A DNA stretch of 64,000 nt from an uncultured Campylobacter sp. (GTDB lineage Bacteria; Campylobacterota; Campylobacteria; Campylobacterales; Campylobacteraceae): positions 1-64,000 of the forward strand of contig NZ_CALJPG010000020.1 in assembly GCF_937980635.1 (NCBI RefSeq). Reading direction: 5' to 3'. Shown here piece by piece: positions 8,407-16,785 of the stretch (its first letter is position 1; every line of letters begins with the position of its first letter). Under the pieces are notes generated by a model. That model did no database searches, was not told where the DNA came from, and saw only the letters and a program-made list of their open reading frames with translations. A program made the position numbers and the translations under genes.

Positions 8407-8637
8407 AAACCGCTCGGTCGCAGACCGGCCTCCAAGCTGCTCCGCCACAAGTCAGCCCTAAACCTGCCCAAGGCGTTAGCATGACACAAAGCCGCCCGGT
8501 CATAAGCCGATCCCGAAGCCGCCCGGCAAGCGGGCTAGCCTCAAAATCGCCCAAGCCGCAAGCCGGTCCCAAAACTGCTCGGTTGCAAGCTAAACCAGAA
8601 GCAGCCCGGTAAGCAAGCTAGCCCCGAAGCCGCCGCG
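8407..8637. repeat. Degenerate tandem array of 27-28-bp units (about 8.4 copies)
   Basis: Contiguous units start at 8407, 8434, 8461, 8488, 8515, 8543, 8571, 8598 and 8626 (the last cut short). The shared frame is roughly AARCYGCCCGG then a variable step, then CAAGCYRG and CCC. The copies at 8488, 8515 and 8598 are closest to each other; those at 8434 and 8461 are most diverged. There are no unique spacers, so it is not a CRISPR array. It ends exactly at the msrAB stop codon (8638). Confidence 0.7.
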
Positions 8638-9705
8638 TTATTCTACGTAAATTTTATAATCCCCGTAGCCGCGCGCGTCCATCTCCTCAAGCGGTATAAA
8701 TTCCAAGCTAGCGCCGTTGATGCAGTATCTCATACCGCCTTTATCCCTCGGTCCGTCCTCAAAGACGTGTCCTAAATGGCTGCCTCCTACGCGACTGGAG
8801 ACCTCGACGCGCTGCATACCGTGGCTATCGTCTTGCGCGTACGCGATCGCATCGGTCGTTATCGGCTTTGAAAAGCTCGGCCAGCCGCAGCCCGCGTCAA
8901 ATTTATCGGTGGATGAAAACAGCGGCTTTTTCGACACGATGTCGATGTAGATGCCCTTTTTATAATTCTTGTCGTATTCGCTCGAAAACGGCCGCTCGGT
9001 CGCCTTTTCCTGCGTGACTTTATACTGAAGCTCGGTCAAATTTTTCTTCAGCTCCTCCTTGCTTTGCACTTTAAATTTTTCATCGTCCTCAAGCGGCTTT
9101 TTAGCAAGGCGCAGATCGATGTGGCAGTATCCGCCCGGATTTTTGCCGAGGTAGTCCTGATGATACTCCTCGGCGCGGACGAAATTCTTTAGCGGTGCTA
9201 CTTCAACGGCGATCTTTTCTTTAAATTTCGCCTGCTGCGCCGTTATGAAATAGCGCGCTATCTCGCCGCTCGCCTCATCGGTGTAGTAGATGCCCGTGCG
9301 ATACTGGCGACCGCGGTCGTTACCCTGCTTGTCGATCGAGAACGGATCGATGATGCGGAAATAATGCGCCAAAATTTCAGGCTCGCTGATGACGTTGGCG
9401 TCGTATTTTAAGTGTAGCGTCTCGGCATGATCGCTGCTATGTAAGCCCTCGTAGCTTGCTTTATCGCTCTTGCCGTTGGCGTAGCCCACCTGCGTCGCGA
9501 CTATGCCGTCGAGCTGTTTGTAATACGCCTCCATGCCCCAGAAGCAGCCGCCTGCTAGATAAATTTCTTTTACGTTTGCGTTCACGCCGCCTCCTTTAAC
9601 TTTAAAATTTGCGTCCGTCGAGCTACCGCCGCCTGCGGCATTGAGCGCGACTAAATAACCCGCCGCCAAAGCAAAGAGGCAGATTAAAACTTTAGAAATT
9701 TTCAT
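8638..9705 (-). CDS. msrAB: Bifunctional peptide methionine sulfoxide reductase MsrA/MsrB, exported
   Basis: 355 residues. A signal or anchor segment (about 1-25, MKISKVLICLFALAAGYLVAL) precedes an MsrA domain with the nucleophile Cys54 in GGCFWG, and a C-terminal MsrB domain with AGCGWPSF, VSSRVGGSHLGHVF and the catalytic Cys328 in MRYCIN. The two domains reduce the S and R epimers of oxidised methionine; with the leader this is an envelope repair enzyme. The start at 9705 is preferred over an ATG ten codons upstream because AAAGGA lies 6 nt before it and it begins the leader. Stands alone, flanked on both sides by long repeat-rich DNA. Confidence 0.93.
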   Translation of the reverse strand: MKISKVLICLFALAAGYLVALNAAGGGSSTDANFKVKGGGVNANVKEIYLAGGCFWGMEAYYKQLDGIVATQVGYANGKSDKASYEGLHSSDHAETLHLKYDANVISEPEILAHYFRIIDPFSIDKQGNDRGRQYRTGIYYTDEASGEIARYFITAQQAKFKEKIAVEVAPLKNFVRAEEYHQDYLGKNPGGYCHIDLRLAKKPLEDDEKFKVQSKEELKKNLTELQYKVTQEKATERPFSSEYDKNYKKGIYIDIVSKKPLFSSTDKFDAGCGWPSFSKPITTDAIAYAQDDSHGMQRVEVSSRVGGSHLGHVFEDGPRDKGGMRYCINGASLEFIPLEEMDARGYGDYKIYVE

Positions 9706-11289
9706 TTTGATCCTTTCGTTTTGAATTTTGCGCAATTTTACAATCTCTAAATGAAGCGAGAGTGAAAGAGAGAAATTTTATCGCTTACAGCGGATCGGTA
9801 CCCAAATTTTATCGCCGCAGGATCGGGGCTTTCGCTCGCCGTCGCCGCAGAATTAGAATTTTATCGCCGTAGTGACGCAGGACCAAAAATTTTATCTTAT
9901 CCTCGCGGCGCACTGCAGCATCGGAATTTTACCTCCTCGCAAGCGGTTAAAATTCTATGCTATAACGAGGGCTGAAATTTTACCGCCCCCGCCAAGATTA
10001 AAATTTTACTGCTTCAAGCGGGGGCGGATTTCGCTAGCGCGGCAAGCGGTTGGATTTGATCGCCGCGGCAAGAATTAAAATTTTGCTACCGCTGCAGGGT
10101 TAGAATTTCATCGCCCTCACGCTACGATGAAATTTGTCCCTTTTACGAGCGAGACCCTTGCGCCGTCCATTCGCCTGCGCTACGGCTTGCGTGAAATTTA
10201 TCCATTCGCGCGGCTTACGTGGGGATTTTAGAGATTTTGATACGTCCGGCTGCGGCGCGAAATTTTATCGTCGCGCCTCGCGGCTAGATTTTGCTACCGT
10301 CGTGGAGATCAAAATTTTACCGCCGCACAGCCGCGCTTCGAGCTAGGCTAGCGCCTTTGCAGGCTTTGCAGGCTTTGCAGGCTTTGCAGGCTTTGCAGGC
10401 TTTGCAGGCTTTGCTCAAAAGGCGAGATTTCGCGACGGGCATCGTTTTATTAGGGTACGGGCTGCTCGCGGGACGGAAGCTTTGCGCTGCGCCCGCTGCT
10501 TTGCCGTATATAAAATTTTATCTACGCACCGCTTAGGTTGCGGCACGGCGTCCATCTGCTTGCCGCGCGATTAAAATTTATCTACGAGCGCACCGATCGC
10601 GACGAGGCGCCGCCTTAAAAATTTATACTCCGCTCCGTATCTGCTGCGAAACGACGCCGAAATTTCAACGCAAAATGGGCGCCATGAATTTTCGCGCCGC
10701 GAGATAAAATTTGTGCGCCGTTATACGACGACGAGGCGCGAACCCATCCGCTGCGTGCGCGATTAAATTTAAAATTTTTGCGCCGCGGCCGCTAGATAAA
10801 ATTTCGCGACCATTCAAGAGCGGCGGATGATTAAATTTAGATTGCGCCGCACCGATACGTAGTGCCATGCCGCGTAGCCAAAAACTCGCGCCGTGCAGTA
10901 GTATAACGAAGCGCGAACAGTCGGATTCGCACTGCCTCCGCCACGTAGCGGAGCGCAGCCAAATTTACATCGCGCACGGCTTCGTAGCTGAGATAGCCGG
11001 ACCCGCGCCGCGTTGGTGCGTAACAAAGCGCCGTGCATTAGATCCGCGCCGCGCCACTACAAAACGATATACCGTGCAGCTAAACCATCGCCGCACAGCC
11101 GTATGGCAAAGCGCAAGTAGTCCAATTCGATCACGCCCGCCGCGTATCGGAGCGCAACCTAGGTCCGCGCTGCGCCCGCTACGTAGTAAGCAACGAGATC
11201 CGCTCCGGCGCGGTTTTCAAGATTTGCAACGGCATAAAAAGTTGCGAAGCCAGCACAATAAATCCGCCCGCGCCGCAGGCGAGCAAAAT
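9706..11289. other. 1.6-kb gene-free region dense in RAATTY hexamers
   Basis: No credible gene on either strand. From 9721 to 10330 GC-rich DNA (CGCCGC words) is interrupted every 30-60 nt by hexamers of the form RAATTY, usually as AAATTTTA, GAATTTTA or AAATTCTA; I count about 14 in the first 560 nt. The region also holds a 9-bp tandem array (10360-10413) and, beyond 10860, GC-rich sequence with diverged duplicates (10908-10960 resembles 11108-11159). The longest open frame, on the plus strand at 10867-11631, overlaps purH and has no recognisable product. Confidence 0.6.
10360..10413. repeat. 9-bp tandem repeat, six perfect copies (CAGGCTTTG)
   Basis: Six head-to-tail perfect copies, preceded by a partial copy (GCCTTTG). 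Perfect short units are prone to slipped-strand copy change. A 9-bp unit would keep any reading frame (Leu-Gln-Ala), but I see no supported gene across it. Confidence 0.95.
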
Positions 11290-12828
11290 TTAGTGCAAAA
11301 AGTGGCGCACTCCCGTAAAATACATCGCCATGCCAAACTCGTCGGCGCTTGCGATCACCTCATCGTCGCGGATGCTGCCGCCGGGCTGCACCACCGCCGC
11401 GACGCCCGCGGCATGGGCGATCTCGATGCTGTCTTTAAACGGGAAAAACGCCTCGCTGGCAAGCGCGCAGCCGCGCAGATCGACGCCCACGTCGCGAGCC
11501 TTCGCTACTGCCGCGCGTGCGGCGTCCACGCGGCTCGTCATACCCATGCCGATCGCGACCATCGCGCGATTTTTGACGTAAACTACGCAGTTACTCTTCG
11601 TAAGTGCGGCGATCTGCCACGCGATTTTTAGGTCATCAAGCTCGCTCTGGCTCGCCGCGCGCCCCGTGACGCAGCGGGCGTTTGCGACCTCGTCCACGCC
11701 CACGTAGTCGCGCTGCTGATACACAAAGCCGCCGTCAATAAATTTAAAATCATACTTGTCGTTTTCGCGAATTAAAAACTCCCCGCCCTGCTCAAAAATT
11801 TTAATGCGCTTTTTCTTTTCAAATACCGCAAGCGCCGCGAGCGTAACGCGAGCGGCAAGGATAACCTCGACAAAAATTTCATTGATTTTATTCGCTAGCT
11901 CCTCGTCCAAAACGCCGTTTATCGCCACGACGCCGCCGTATGCCGAGACTGGGTCGCATTTTAGCGCCTCTACGTAGCTTTCAAGCAGGCTAGATTTCAC
12001 GGCAAAGCCGCATGGATTGGCGTGCTTGCAGATCGCTACCGCAGGCGCCTCCCCAAAGCTGCTAGCCAGCATCAGCGCGCCGTGCATATCGGTCATATTG
12101 TTAAAGCTTGCCTCGCCCTTTAGGCTCTTAAAATGGTTGCTAAAAAACTCCTCGAACTCGTACAGCGCGCCTTTTTGGTGCGGATTTTCGCCGTAGCGAG
12201 TATCAAAAACCTTGCTGCCCGTGATAAATTTTTTCGCGCCGAAGCCGCCGTTAAAGCGCTCGTTCATATAGTTTGCGATCATCGCGTCGTAGGCGGCGGT
12301 GTGTTCGTAAGCTTTTATCATTAAATTTTGCCTAAATTTCAGCTTCTCGCTCTCGTCCGCGCTGCTTAAAGTTTGCAAAACCGCGCCGTAATCAAGCGGG
12401 CTGGTAACGACATAGACGCTCGCAAAATTCTTAGCCGCGCTTCGAACCATCGCGGGGCCGCCGATGTCGATATTTTCGATAATCTCTGAAAAATCGTCGG
12501 TGCGGGCTACGGTCGCTTTAAAAGGATATAGATTTACGCACACGAGATCGATGCCGCCGATGTCGTGCTGCGCGGCTTGGCTTACGTGATTTGCGTCGTT
12601 TCGCTTATACAAAATTCCGCCGTGGATCTTCGGATGCAGGGTCTTAACCCGCCCCTCAAACATCTCGGGCGAGCCCGAGTACTGGCTAACCTCGAGCGCC
12701 GAGGCGCCGTTTTCGCGCAAAAGCTTAAACGTGCCGCCTGTGCTTAAAATTTCAAATCCGAGCCTCTGCAGCCCTTTGGCAAACTCTACGACGCCCTTCT
12801 TATCGCTTACGCTGATTAACGCTCTCAT
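11290..12828 (-). CDS. purH: Bifunctional AICAR formyltransferase / IMP cyclohydrolase
   Basis: 512 residues, normal length. The N-terminal MGS-like cyclohydrolase domain starts MRALISVSDKKGVVEFAKGL, with LSTGGT and KTLHPKIHGG. The C-terminal AICAR transformylase domain shows FNNMTDMHGA, KHANPCGFA, AYGGVVA and HAAGVAAVVQPGGSIRDDE. It performs the last two steps of purine synthesis, giving IMP, in the cytosol. A ribosome site (AAAAGGAG) precedes the ATG. purL lies about 5 kb away on the same strand with the lipoprotein cluster between them. Confidence 0.97.
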   Translation of the reverse strand: MRALISVSDKKGVVEFAKGLQRLGFEILSTGGTFKLLRENGASALEVSQYSGSPEMFEGRVKTLHPKIHGGILYKRNDANHVSQAAQHDIGGIDLVCVNLYPFKATVARTDDFSEIIENIDIGGPAMVRSAAKNFASVYVVTSPLDYGAVLQTLSSADESEKLKFRQNLMIKAYEHTAAYDAMIANYMNERFNGGFGAKKFITGSKVFDTRYGENPHQKGALYEFEEFFSNHFKSLKGEASFNNMTDMHGALMLASSFGEAPAVAICKHANPCGFAVKSSLLESYVEALKCDPVSAYGGVVAINGVLDEELANKINEIFVEVILAARVTLAALAVFEKKKRIKIFEQGGEFLIRENDKYDFKFIDGGFVYQQRDYVGVDEVANARCVTGRAASQSELDDLKIAWQIAALTKSNCVVYVKNRAMVAIGMGMTSRVDAARAAVAKARDVGVDLRGCALASEAFFPFKDSIEIAHAAGVAAVVQPGGSIRDDEVIASADEFGMAMYFTGVRHFLH

Positions 12829-12844
12829 CTTTTCTCCTTTTAAT

Positions 12845-13435
12845 TTATTCGCATAATTTTTTAAAAATCAGCTCACGCATGTCGTTTGCATTAAGCTGAA
12901 AATACAAAATCGCCTCACGGCGAGCCTTTTGATACTCGCGCCTCGTCTTTTCATCTGCTGCGCCGAGCTTTGCGCCGTTAAATTTTGCCATACACGCCGA
13001 ACTCAGCTCTTTAAGTCTCTCGCCGCCAGAAGAGATGCCGCCGCTATAATTAAACCACTCTTTGCTTTGAAAAATATTAAATAAAATTTGAAAATCTACG
13101 AAATTTCCCTTATTGTACTCGGCGCAGACCCCCTTTTTGTGGCTTGCGGTGTAGATCGCGCCGTATCTACGCTCGAAAAAATATAGTTTTATGAGCTTTG
13201 CATTTTTGTCTAAATTTGCACCGCTACCGCCTAAAATCGCAAGCTTCGCATCGCCTCGCGTTTCGTAAGGGCCTAAAATCGTGCCGTTTTCGTAGAGATT
13301 GCCGCCGTAAAAAGCGTATTTCGTATCCCTAAGCTCGTCCGAAAGAACGTAGGTTTTATCGGTTGCGAGCGAGTTTTTGCCCGCGCAGCCGAGCAGCGAC
13401 AGAGCCAAAAACAGAGATGAGATAAAAAATTTCAT
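12845..13435 (-). CDS. Lipoprotein, subfamily A (copy 2), unknown function
   Basis: 196 residues from the ATG at 13435, chosen because it opens a lipoprotein signal (MKFFISSLFLALSLLGC, lipobox LLGC); a longer frame to 13540 only adds a charged tail. Shared family features: GGNLYENGTILGPY near the N-terminus, a YFFERRYG-type strand, the KGVCAEYNKGNFVDF box, and a C-terminal LC pair. It matches the lipoprotein at 15516-16127 best (LYENGRNLGSY, DGICSVYNAGRYVNF). It is 384 nt downstream of the ClpP-fold gene and 16 nt upstream of purH. It probably sits in the inner or outer membrane facing the periplasm; role unknown. Confidence 0.75.
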   Translation of the reverse strand: MKFFISSLFLALSLLGCAGKNSLATDKTYVLSDELRDTKYAFYGGNLYENGTILGPYETRGDAKLAILGGSGANLDKNAKLIKLYFFERRYGAIYTASHKKGVCAEYNKGNFVDFQILFNIFQSKEWFNYSGGISSGGERLKELSSACMAKFNGAKLGAADEKTRREYQKARREAILYFQLNANDMRELIFKKLCE

Positions 13436-13819
13436 CGCAAAAACCCTTTTAAATTTTAAAATTTTGCCGAATTTATGAAGCGGAATCGGCAAAGCGAAAT
13501 TTAATAAATTTACCGCACGCAATTTAAATTTACTTCTCAAATGCCGCCGCCTTGCTCACGCGGACGTAAATTTTAAAATTTTGCGCCGCTTGCAAAGGCT
13601 AAATTTAAAAGCCGCAACGCAAAACGTAAATTTAAACCGCAGCGCAAATTTAGCCGCAAGGGCCTGCGCAAATCGGCTAAATTTAAAATTTCGCAGCGCA
13701 GCTTTTATCGCCAAGCCGGGTTGTACTTGCTTTTGCCGCTGCTGCTCGTTTAAATTTTACGCGCCGCTTTAAATTTTACAAGCTGCAAATTTAAATCGGC
13801 ACGAGACCCAAAAACCGCG
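13436..13819. other. Intergenic region with RAATTY hexamers
   Basis: About 380 nt between the ClpP-fold gene and lipoprotein A2, rich in AAATTTAAAATTT-type words separated by GC-rich DNA. No gene is supported. It may hold a separate promoter for the downstream lipoprotein, but no clear -10 box stands out. Confidence 0.5.
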
Positions 13820-14851
13820 CTAAATATAATAGATGCTGTTTTTGATATTTTTGCCGTCGAGTTCGTTTTTACGCCACGAGCTCTCGTCGTTTAGCACGAT
13901 CCAGCGCTTCTCCTCCTCACGGTAAAACCAATCCTTGTCGATCTGATAGTAGATCTGGCATCCCGAAATTTCGATGATATTGGCGATGTTGTTGTCGTGG
14001 TAGTTGTTCTCATCAAAGTCAGTGAAGGTGCGCTGCCCCATCTCGGCGTAGAGCTCGTTTAAAATTTGAAGCATCTCGCTTAGGCGCGTATCCATCTTCT
14101 CGACCTGAAGTCCAAGCTCATTAGCCTCTCTAAATAAGATCGGATAGTCGTGCGACGGATAGCCGCTGTTTAGCTTGTCGCTGATAAAGGCGATCTTTTG
14201 CTCATCGTCGAAGTGGTAGCGCAGAATTTCGCGGCAAATTTTAAGCGACAGGCTGCTTGCGCGATCGACGGCGCCGAAAACGAGCGGATGGATATACTTG
14301 TAAAGCTCCTTGTACGGGTTCTCGTCGTTGGGGCGCTCGTTATTTTTCCAAAGCTTCACCACGCGACTTAGCTCGTCCATCGAAACGTTGGCTTGATCGT
14401 TTGTGTTCGTAACCGGCGAAAGCTCGTGGCGCAGCGAAGTATCGACCGACGTGAGATAGCCTAGCGGCCCCATTAAAATTTTATTCGCCCCAAGCGCCAT
14501 CATCGTAGCCGCCGAAGCGCAGTTTGCAGGCACTAGCGCGATCAGCTCGTCGCAGTGGTTGCGCAAAATCGAGACGATCTTGAGCGAGGCGATACCGCTG
14601 CCGCCGTCAGATTTGATGTAAAGGTAGAGCTTTTCGAAATGCTTGCCCTTTAGGTGGTCGTTGATACTGATCGCGTCGTTGCCGCAGACGCTGCCCGCGC
14701 CCGAATTAAAATATGTAAGCAGTGGCGCGCCCAGATATTTCTCGATATTGGTGATCACCTCTTGCGTTTGCTTCATCAAGATCGGCGGTTGCTTCGCCGC
14801 CTTTTTGGCGCCCTGCCTATGCGGCTCTTCGTCTTTGGATAAAAATCCCAT
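13820..14851 (-). CDS. Serine-dehydrogenase-proteinase-like protein (ClpP/crotonase fold)
   Basis: 343 residues resembling the SDH_sah family, ClpP-fold proteins related to SppA. Seen: beta-strand YLYIKSDGG (81-84, oxyanion-type Gly-Gly), then VPANCASAATMMALGANKILMGPLG (108-131), with Ser113 at the expected nucleophile position after an Ala/Cys turn, and SVDTSL in the strand that follows. No signal peptide is seen, so it is probably cytosolic or membrane-peripheral. It starts 26 nt after lipoprotein B2 with an AAAGGA ribosome site, so it belongs to the lipoprotein operon. The family substrate is not established to my knowledge; proteolysis is inferred from the fold only. Confidence 0.72.
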   Translation of the reverse strand: MGFLSKDEEPHRQGAKKAAKQPPILMKQTQEVITNIEKYLGAPLLTYFNSGAGSVCGNDAISINDHLKGKHFEKLYLYIKSDGGSGIASLKIVSILRNHCDELIALVPANCASAATMMALGANKILMGPLGYLTSVDTSLRHELSPVTNTNDQANVSMDELSRVVKLWKNNERPNDENPYKELYKYIHPLVFGAVDRASSLSLKICREILRYHFDDEQKIAFISDKLNSGYPSHDYPILFREANELGLQVEKMDTRLSEMLQILNELYAEMGQRTFTDFDENNYHDNNIANIIEISGCQIYYQIDKDWFYREEEKRWIVLNDESSWRKNELDGKNIKNSIYYI

Positions 14852-14877
14852 GTTTTTCCTTTCGTGTTGGTTTGGTT

Positions 14878-15501
14878 TTAAAATTTTAACTTACAAATAT
14901 CGCGCAATTTGTCTTGGTGCCACTCGATGCTCTCTTTAACCGTATTGCCTAGAGCCGTATGCGGGCTTTGCAAGAATGCCCTACTATTTTTTAGTCTTGA
15001 GCCCACGTATTCGTAGCGTGAGATCACGTTTGCGCTGGCGTTTTGCGACACCGAAGCCGAAAACGAGTATGAATAAAGCGGTGCGGAGGAAGCGTAGCCG
15101 CTAAAGTGCTCTTTTAGGCTTACGAATTTGCCCTCCGCAAAGGCCTTGCAAACGCCGCCGCTCGCGGAATACTCGGCGATTCGCAGCTCTTTATTGGGCG
15201 TAAAAACGTAGATCGTAAATTTATTTAGAGCTCTTTGCGAAATTTGATCCCTAGCCACGCTCACTCCTCTTTCGTCCGTAAATAGATAGAGATTGGAGCC
15301 CGCCTCTTCGTATTTTCCTAAGATCGCGTCATCTTTAATAAGCACGCCGCCTGAAATTTTATACTCGGTGGCGGTCTGCCCGTCATAGCTCATCATCACG
15401 GAATTTTCCGGATGTAGCTCGGCTTGCGAATATTTTACCTTCATGCAGCCCGTAAGCAGCACCGCCGCCGCAAGCAGCGCCAAAATTTTAATTTTATCCA
15501 T
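14878..15501 (-). CDS. Lipoprotein, subfamily B (copy 2), unknown function
   Basis: 207 residues from the ATG at 15501, with a lipoprotein signal (MDKIKILALLAAAVLLTGC). Family landmarks: an ISGGVLIKDDAILGKY element, LYLFTDERG, VFTPNKELRIAEY, SGGVCKAFAEGKFVSLKEHF, then YSYSF and ISRYEYV. These align one for one with the lipoprotein at 16144-16785 (KVLGKY, IYTDEMG, IFVPNEFIKVISF, DGVCKALSAGKYVHIKEY, VAYSY, ISSRYDFV). It starts 14 nt after lipoprotein A1; a GAGGGAG ribosome site overlaps the end of the spacer. Confidence 0.75.
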   Translation of the reverse strand: MDKIKILALLAAAVLLTGCMKVKYSQAELHPENSVMMSYDGQTATEYKISGGVLIKDDAILGKYEEAGSNLYLFTDERGVSVARDQISQRALNKFTIYVFTPNKELRIAEYSASGGVCKAFAEGKFVSLKEHFSGYASSAPLYSYSFSASVSQNASANVISRYEYVGSRLKNSRAFLQSPHTALGNTVKESIEWHQDKLRDICKLKF

Positions 15502-15515
15502 AACTCCCTCGAAGC

Positions 15516-16127
15516 TTATCTGCAAAAATCGTCTAAGATCATGGTTTTAAGACCATCGATCGTCTTTTTGAAAAATCCAGCCACAGCCAACTCCTCCGCG
15601 ATATATTTCGTATCTTTGCGATCGACCGCTTTTTCAAAATTCATATTTTTATATGCACTCAACGTTTTTGAGCTCATATTTTGCACCGAGCTCTCGCTTT
15701 TTGAAATTTTGCCGTCCGCATAAAGCCAATCGCCATCTTTGAACATATTTGAAGTATAGTCGAAATTTACGTATCTGCCGGCGTTATAGACGCTGCAAAT
15801 CCCATCTTTGTGCCAAATGCTAAATACCATAGCCCTTTCGTCGTTAAAAAGATAAAATTTCATCCGCTTGGCGTTCAGCGCGGACTTGTAATTATTGCCG
15901 TAAGACTTGCCCGCCTCGTCGAGCACAAGCATCCTAAACTCGCCTCTATCCATAGAATAGGAGCCTAAATTTCTGCCGTTTTCATACAGATCTTCGCCGG
16001 CAAATTTATAGATCACGGTTTTGTTGCCGTCGTAAAATTTAAACTCCTTATCGCTCTTAGCCGGGCGTAATATCCCGCATCCTCCAAGCAGTGCCGCCAA
16101 AACGGCAAAAATTATAAAATTTTTCAT
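15516..16127 (-). CDS. Lipoprotein, subfamily A (copy 1), unknown function
   Basis: 203 residues with the signal MKNFIIFAVLAALLGGC. Landmarks: FAGEDLYENGRNLGSY, FYLFNDERAMVFSIWHKDGICSVYNAGRYVNF, GDWLYADGKIS, and a C-terminal FC. It matches the lipoprotein at 12845-13435. Its signal-peptide DNA is nearly identical (55 of 56 nt, including 5 nt before the start codon) to that of the adjacent subfamily B gene at 16785, although the mature parts are very different. A strong AAGGAGA ribosome site lies in the 16-nt gap between the two genes. Confidence 0.78.
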   Translation of the reverse strand: MKNFIIFAVLAALLGGCGILRPAKSDKEFKFYDGNKTVIYKFAGEDLYENGRNLGSYSMDRGEFRMLVLDEAGKSYGNNYKSALNAKRMKFYLFNDERAMVFSIWHKDGICSVYNAGRYVNFDYTSNMFKDGDWLYADGKISKSESSVQNMSSKTLSAYKNMNFEKAVDRKDTKYIAEELAVAGFFKKTIDGLKTMILDDFCR

Positions 16128-16143
16128 TTATCTCTCCTTAAAT

Positions 16144-16785
16144 TTAATCCAACCTTTTAGACTTTTCTCTGCAAAGCAGACCAAGAAGCGTAGCACCGCT
16201 AAGCACGACGGATGCTTGCACATGATCTGCTACTGTCGAATTTAGTTTTTCTAAAATTTTTTTATCCACATAAGATAACTTTTCATTAACGAAATCATAC
16301 CTGGATGAAATTTTCCCCATTCCTTTTCTTGACATCAAAACATCATAACTATATGCCACGATCGGCTCACCTCGTGAATATATAGTGATATACTCCTTTA
16401 TATGTACATATTTTCCTGCGGACAATGCTTTACAAACGCCGTCATTATGGCTAAAAGAGATCACTTTAATAAATTCGTTCGGAACGAATATTATCTCCGT
16501 AATTTTCTTAGAATTATGTTCCTTTATCGCACTGGGATCTATATAACCATTTCCCATTTCATCCGTATAAATGTGCATACCAAGTCCCGGTGCCGTAAGA
16601 TATTTGCCCAACACTTTGCCATTTTTATAGAGTTTTCCGTTATGGGCTCGGTATCTGGTGGAAATATTTTTGTCAAAGCTTAACATTGCGATATCTTCCG
16701 AGTCGGCAATTCCGTTTTGATCTTTTTTACCCGCGCATCCTCCAAGTAGTGCCGCCAAAACGGCAAAAATTATAAAATTTTTCAT
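16144..16785 (-). CDS. Lipoprotein, subfamily B (copy 1), unknown function
   Basis: 213 residues with the signal MKNFIIFAVLAALLGGC and lipobox LGGC. Landmarks: NGKLYKNGKVLGKY, HIYTDEMGNGYI, IIFVPNEFIKVISFSHNDGVCKALSAGKYVHIKEY and a late hydrophobic segment SVVLSGATLLGLLC. First of the four-lipoprotein run, with a GAGGAG ribosome site; about 107 nt separate it from the J-domain gene upstream. The YxNGxxLGxY element shared by all four copies is reminiscent of MORN- or WD-type beta-hairpins; this is a resemblance only. Confidence 0.77.
   Translation of the reverse strand: MKNFIIFAVLAALLGGCAGKKDQNGIADSEDIAMLSFDKNISTRYRAHNGKLYKNGKVLGKYLTAPGLGMHIYTDEMGNGYIDPSAIKEHNSKKITEIIFVPNEFIKVISFSHNDGVCKALSAGKYVHIKEYITIYSRGEPIVAYSYDVLMSRKGMGKISSRYDFVNEKLSYVDKKILEKLNSTVADHVQASVVLSGATLLGLLCREKSKRLD

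Noticed and set aside
8407..8637. Repeat array as a CRISPR
   Set aside because: Units are contiguous, diverged and lack constant repeats alternating with unique spacers; no cas genes are near.
10291..10536. 81-codon frame with a Leu-Gln-Ala repeat
   Set aside because: The frame is a by-product of the 9-bp tandem repeat; no ribosome site and nothing conserved outside it.
10867..11631. 254-codon plus-strand frame
   Set aside because: Its 3' half is antisense to purH, the product is Arg/His-rich low complexity, and no ribosome site is seen.
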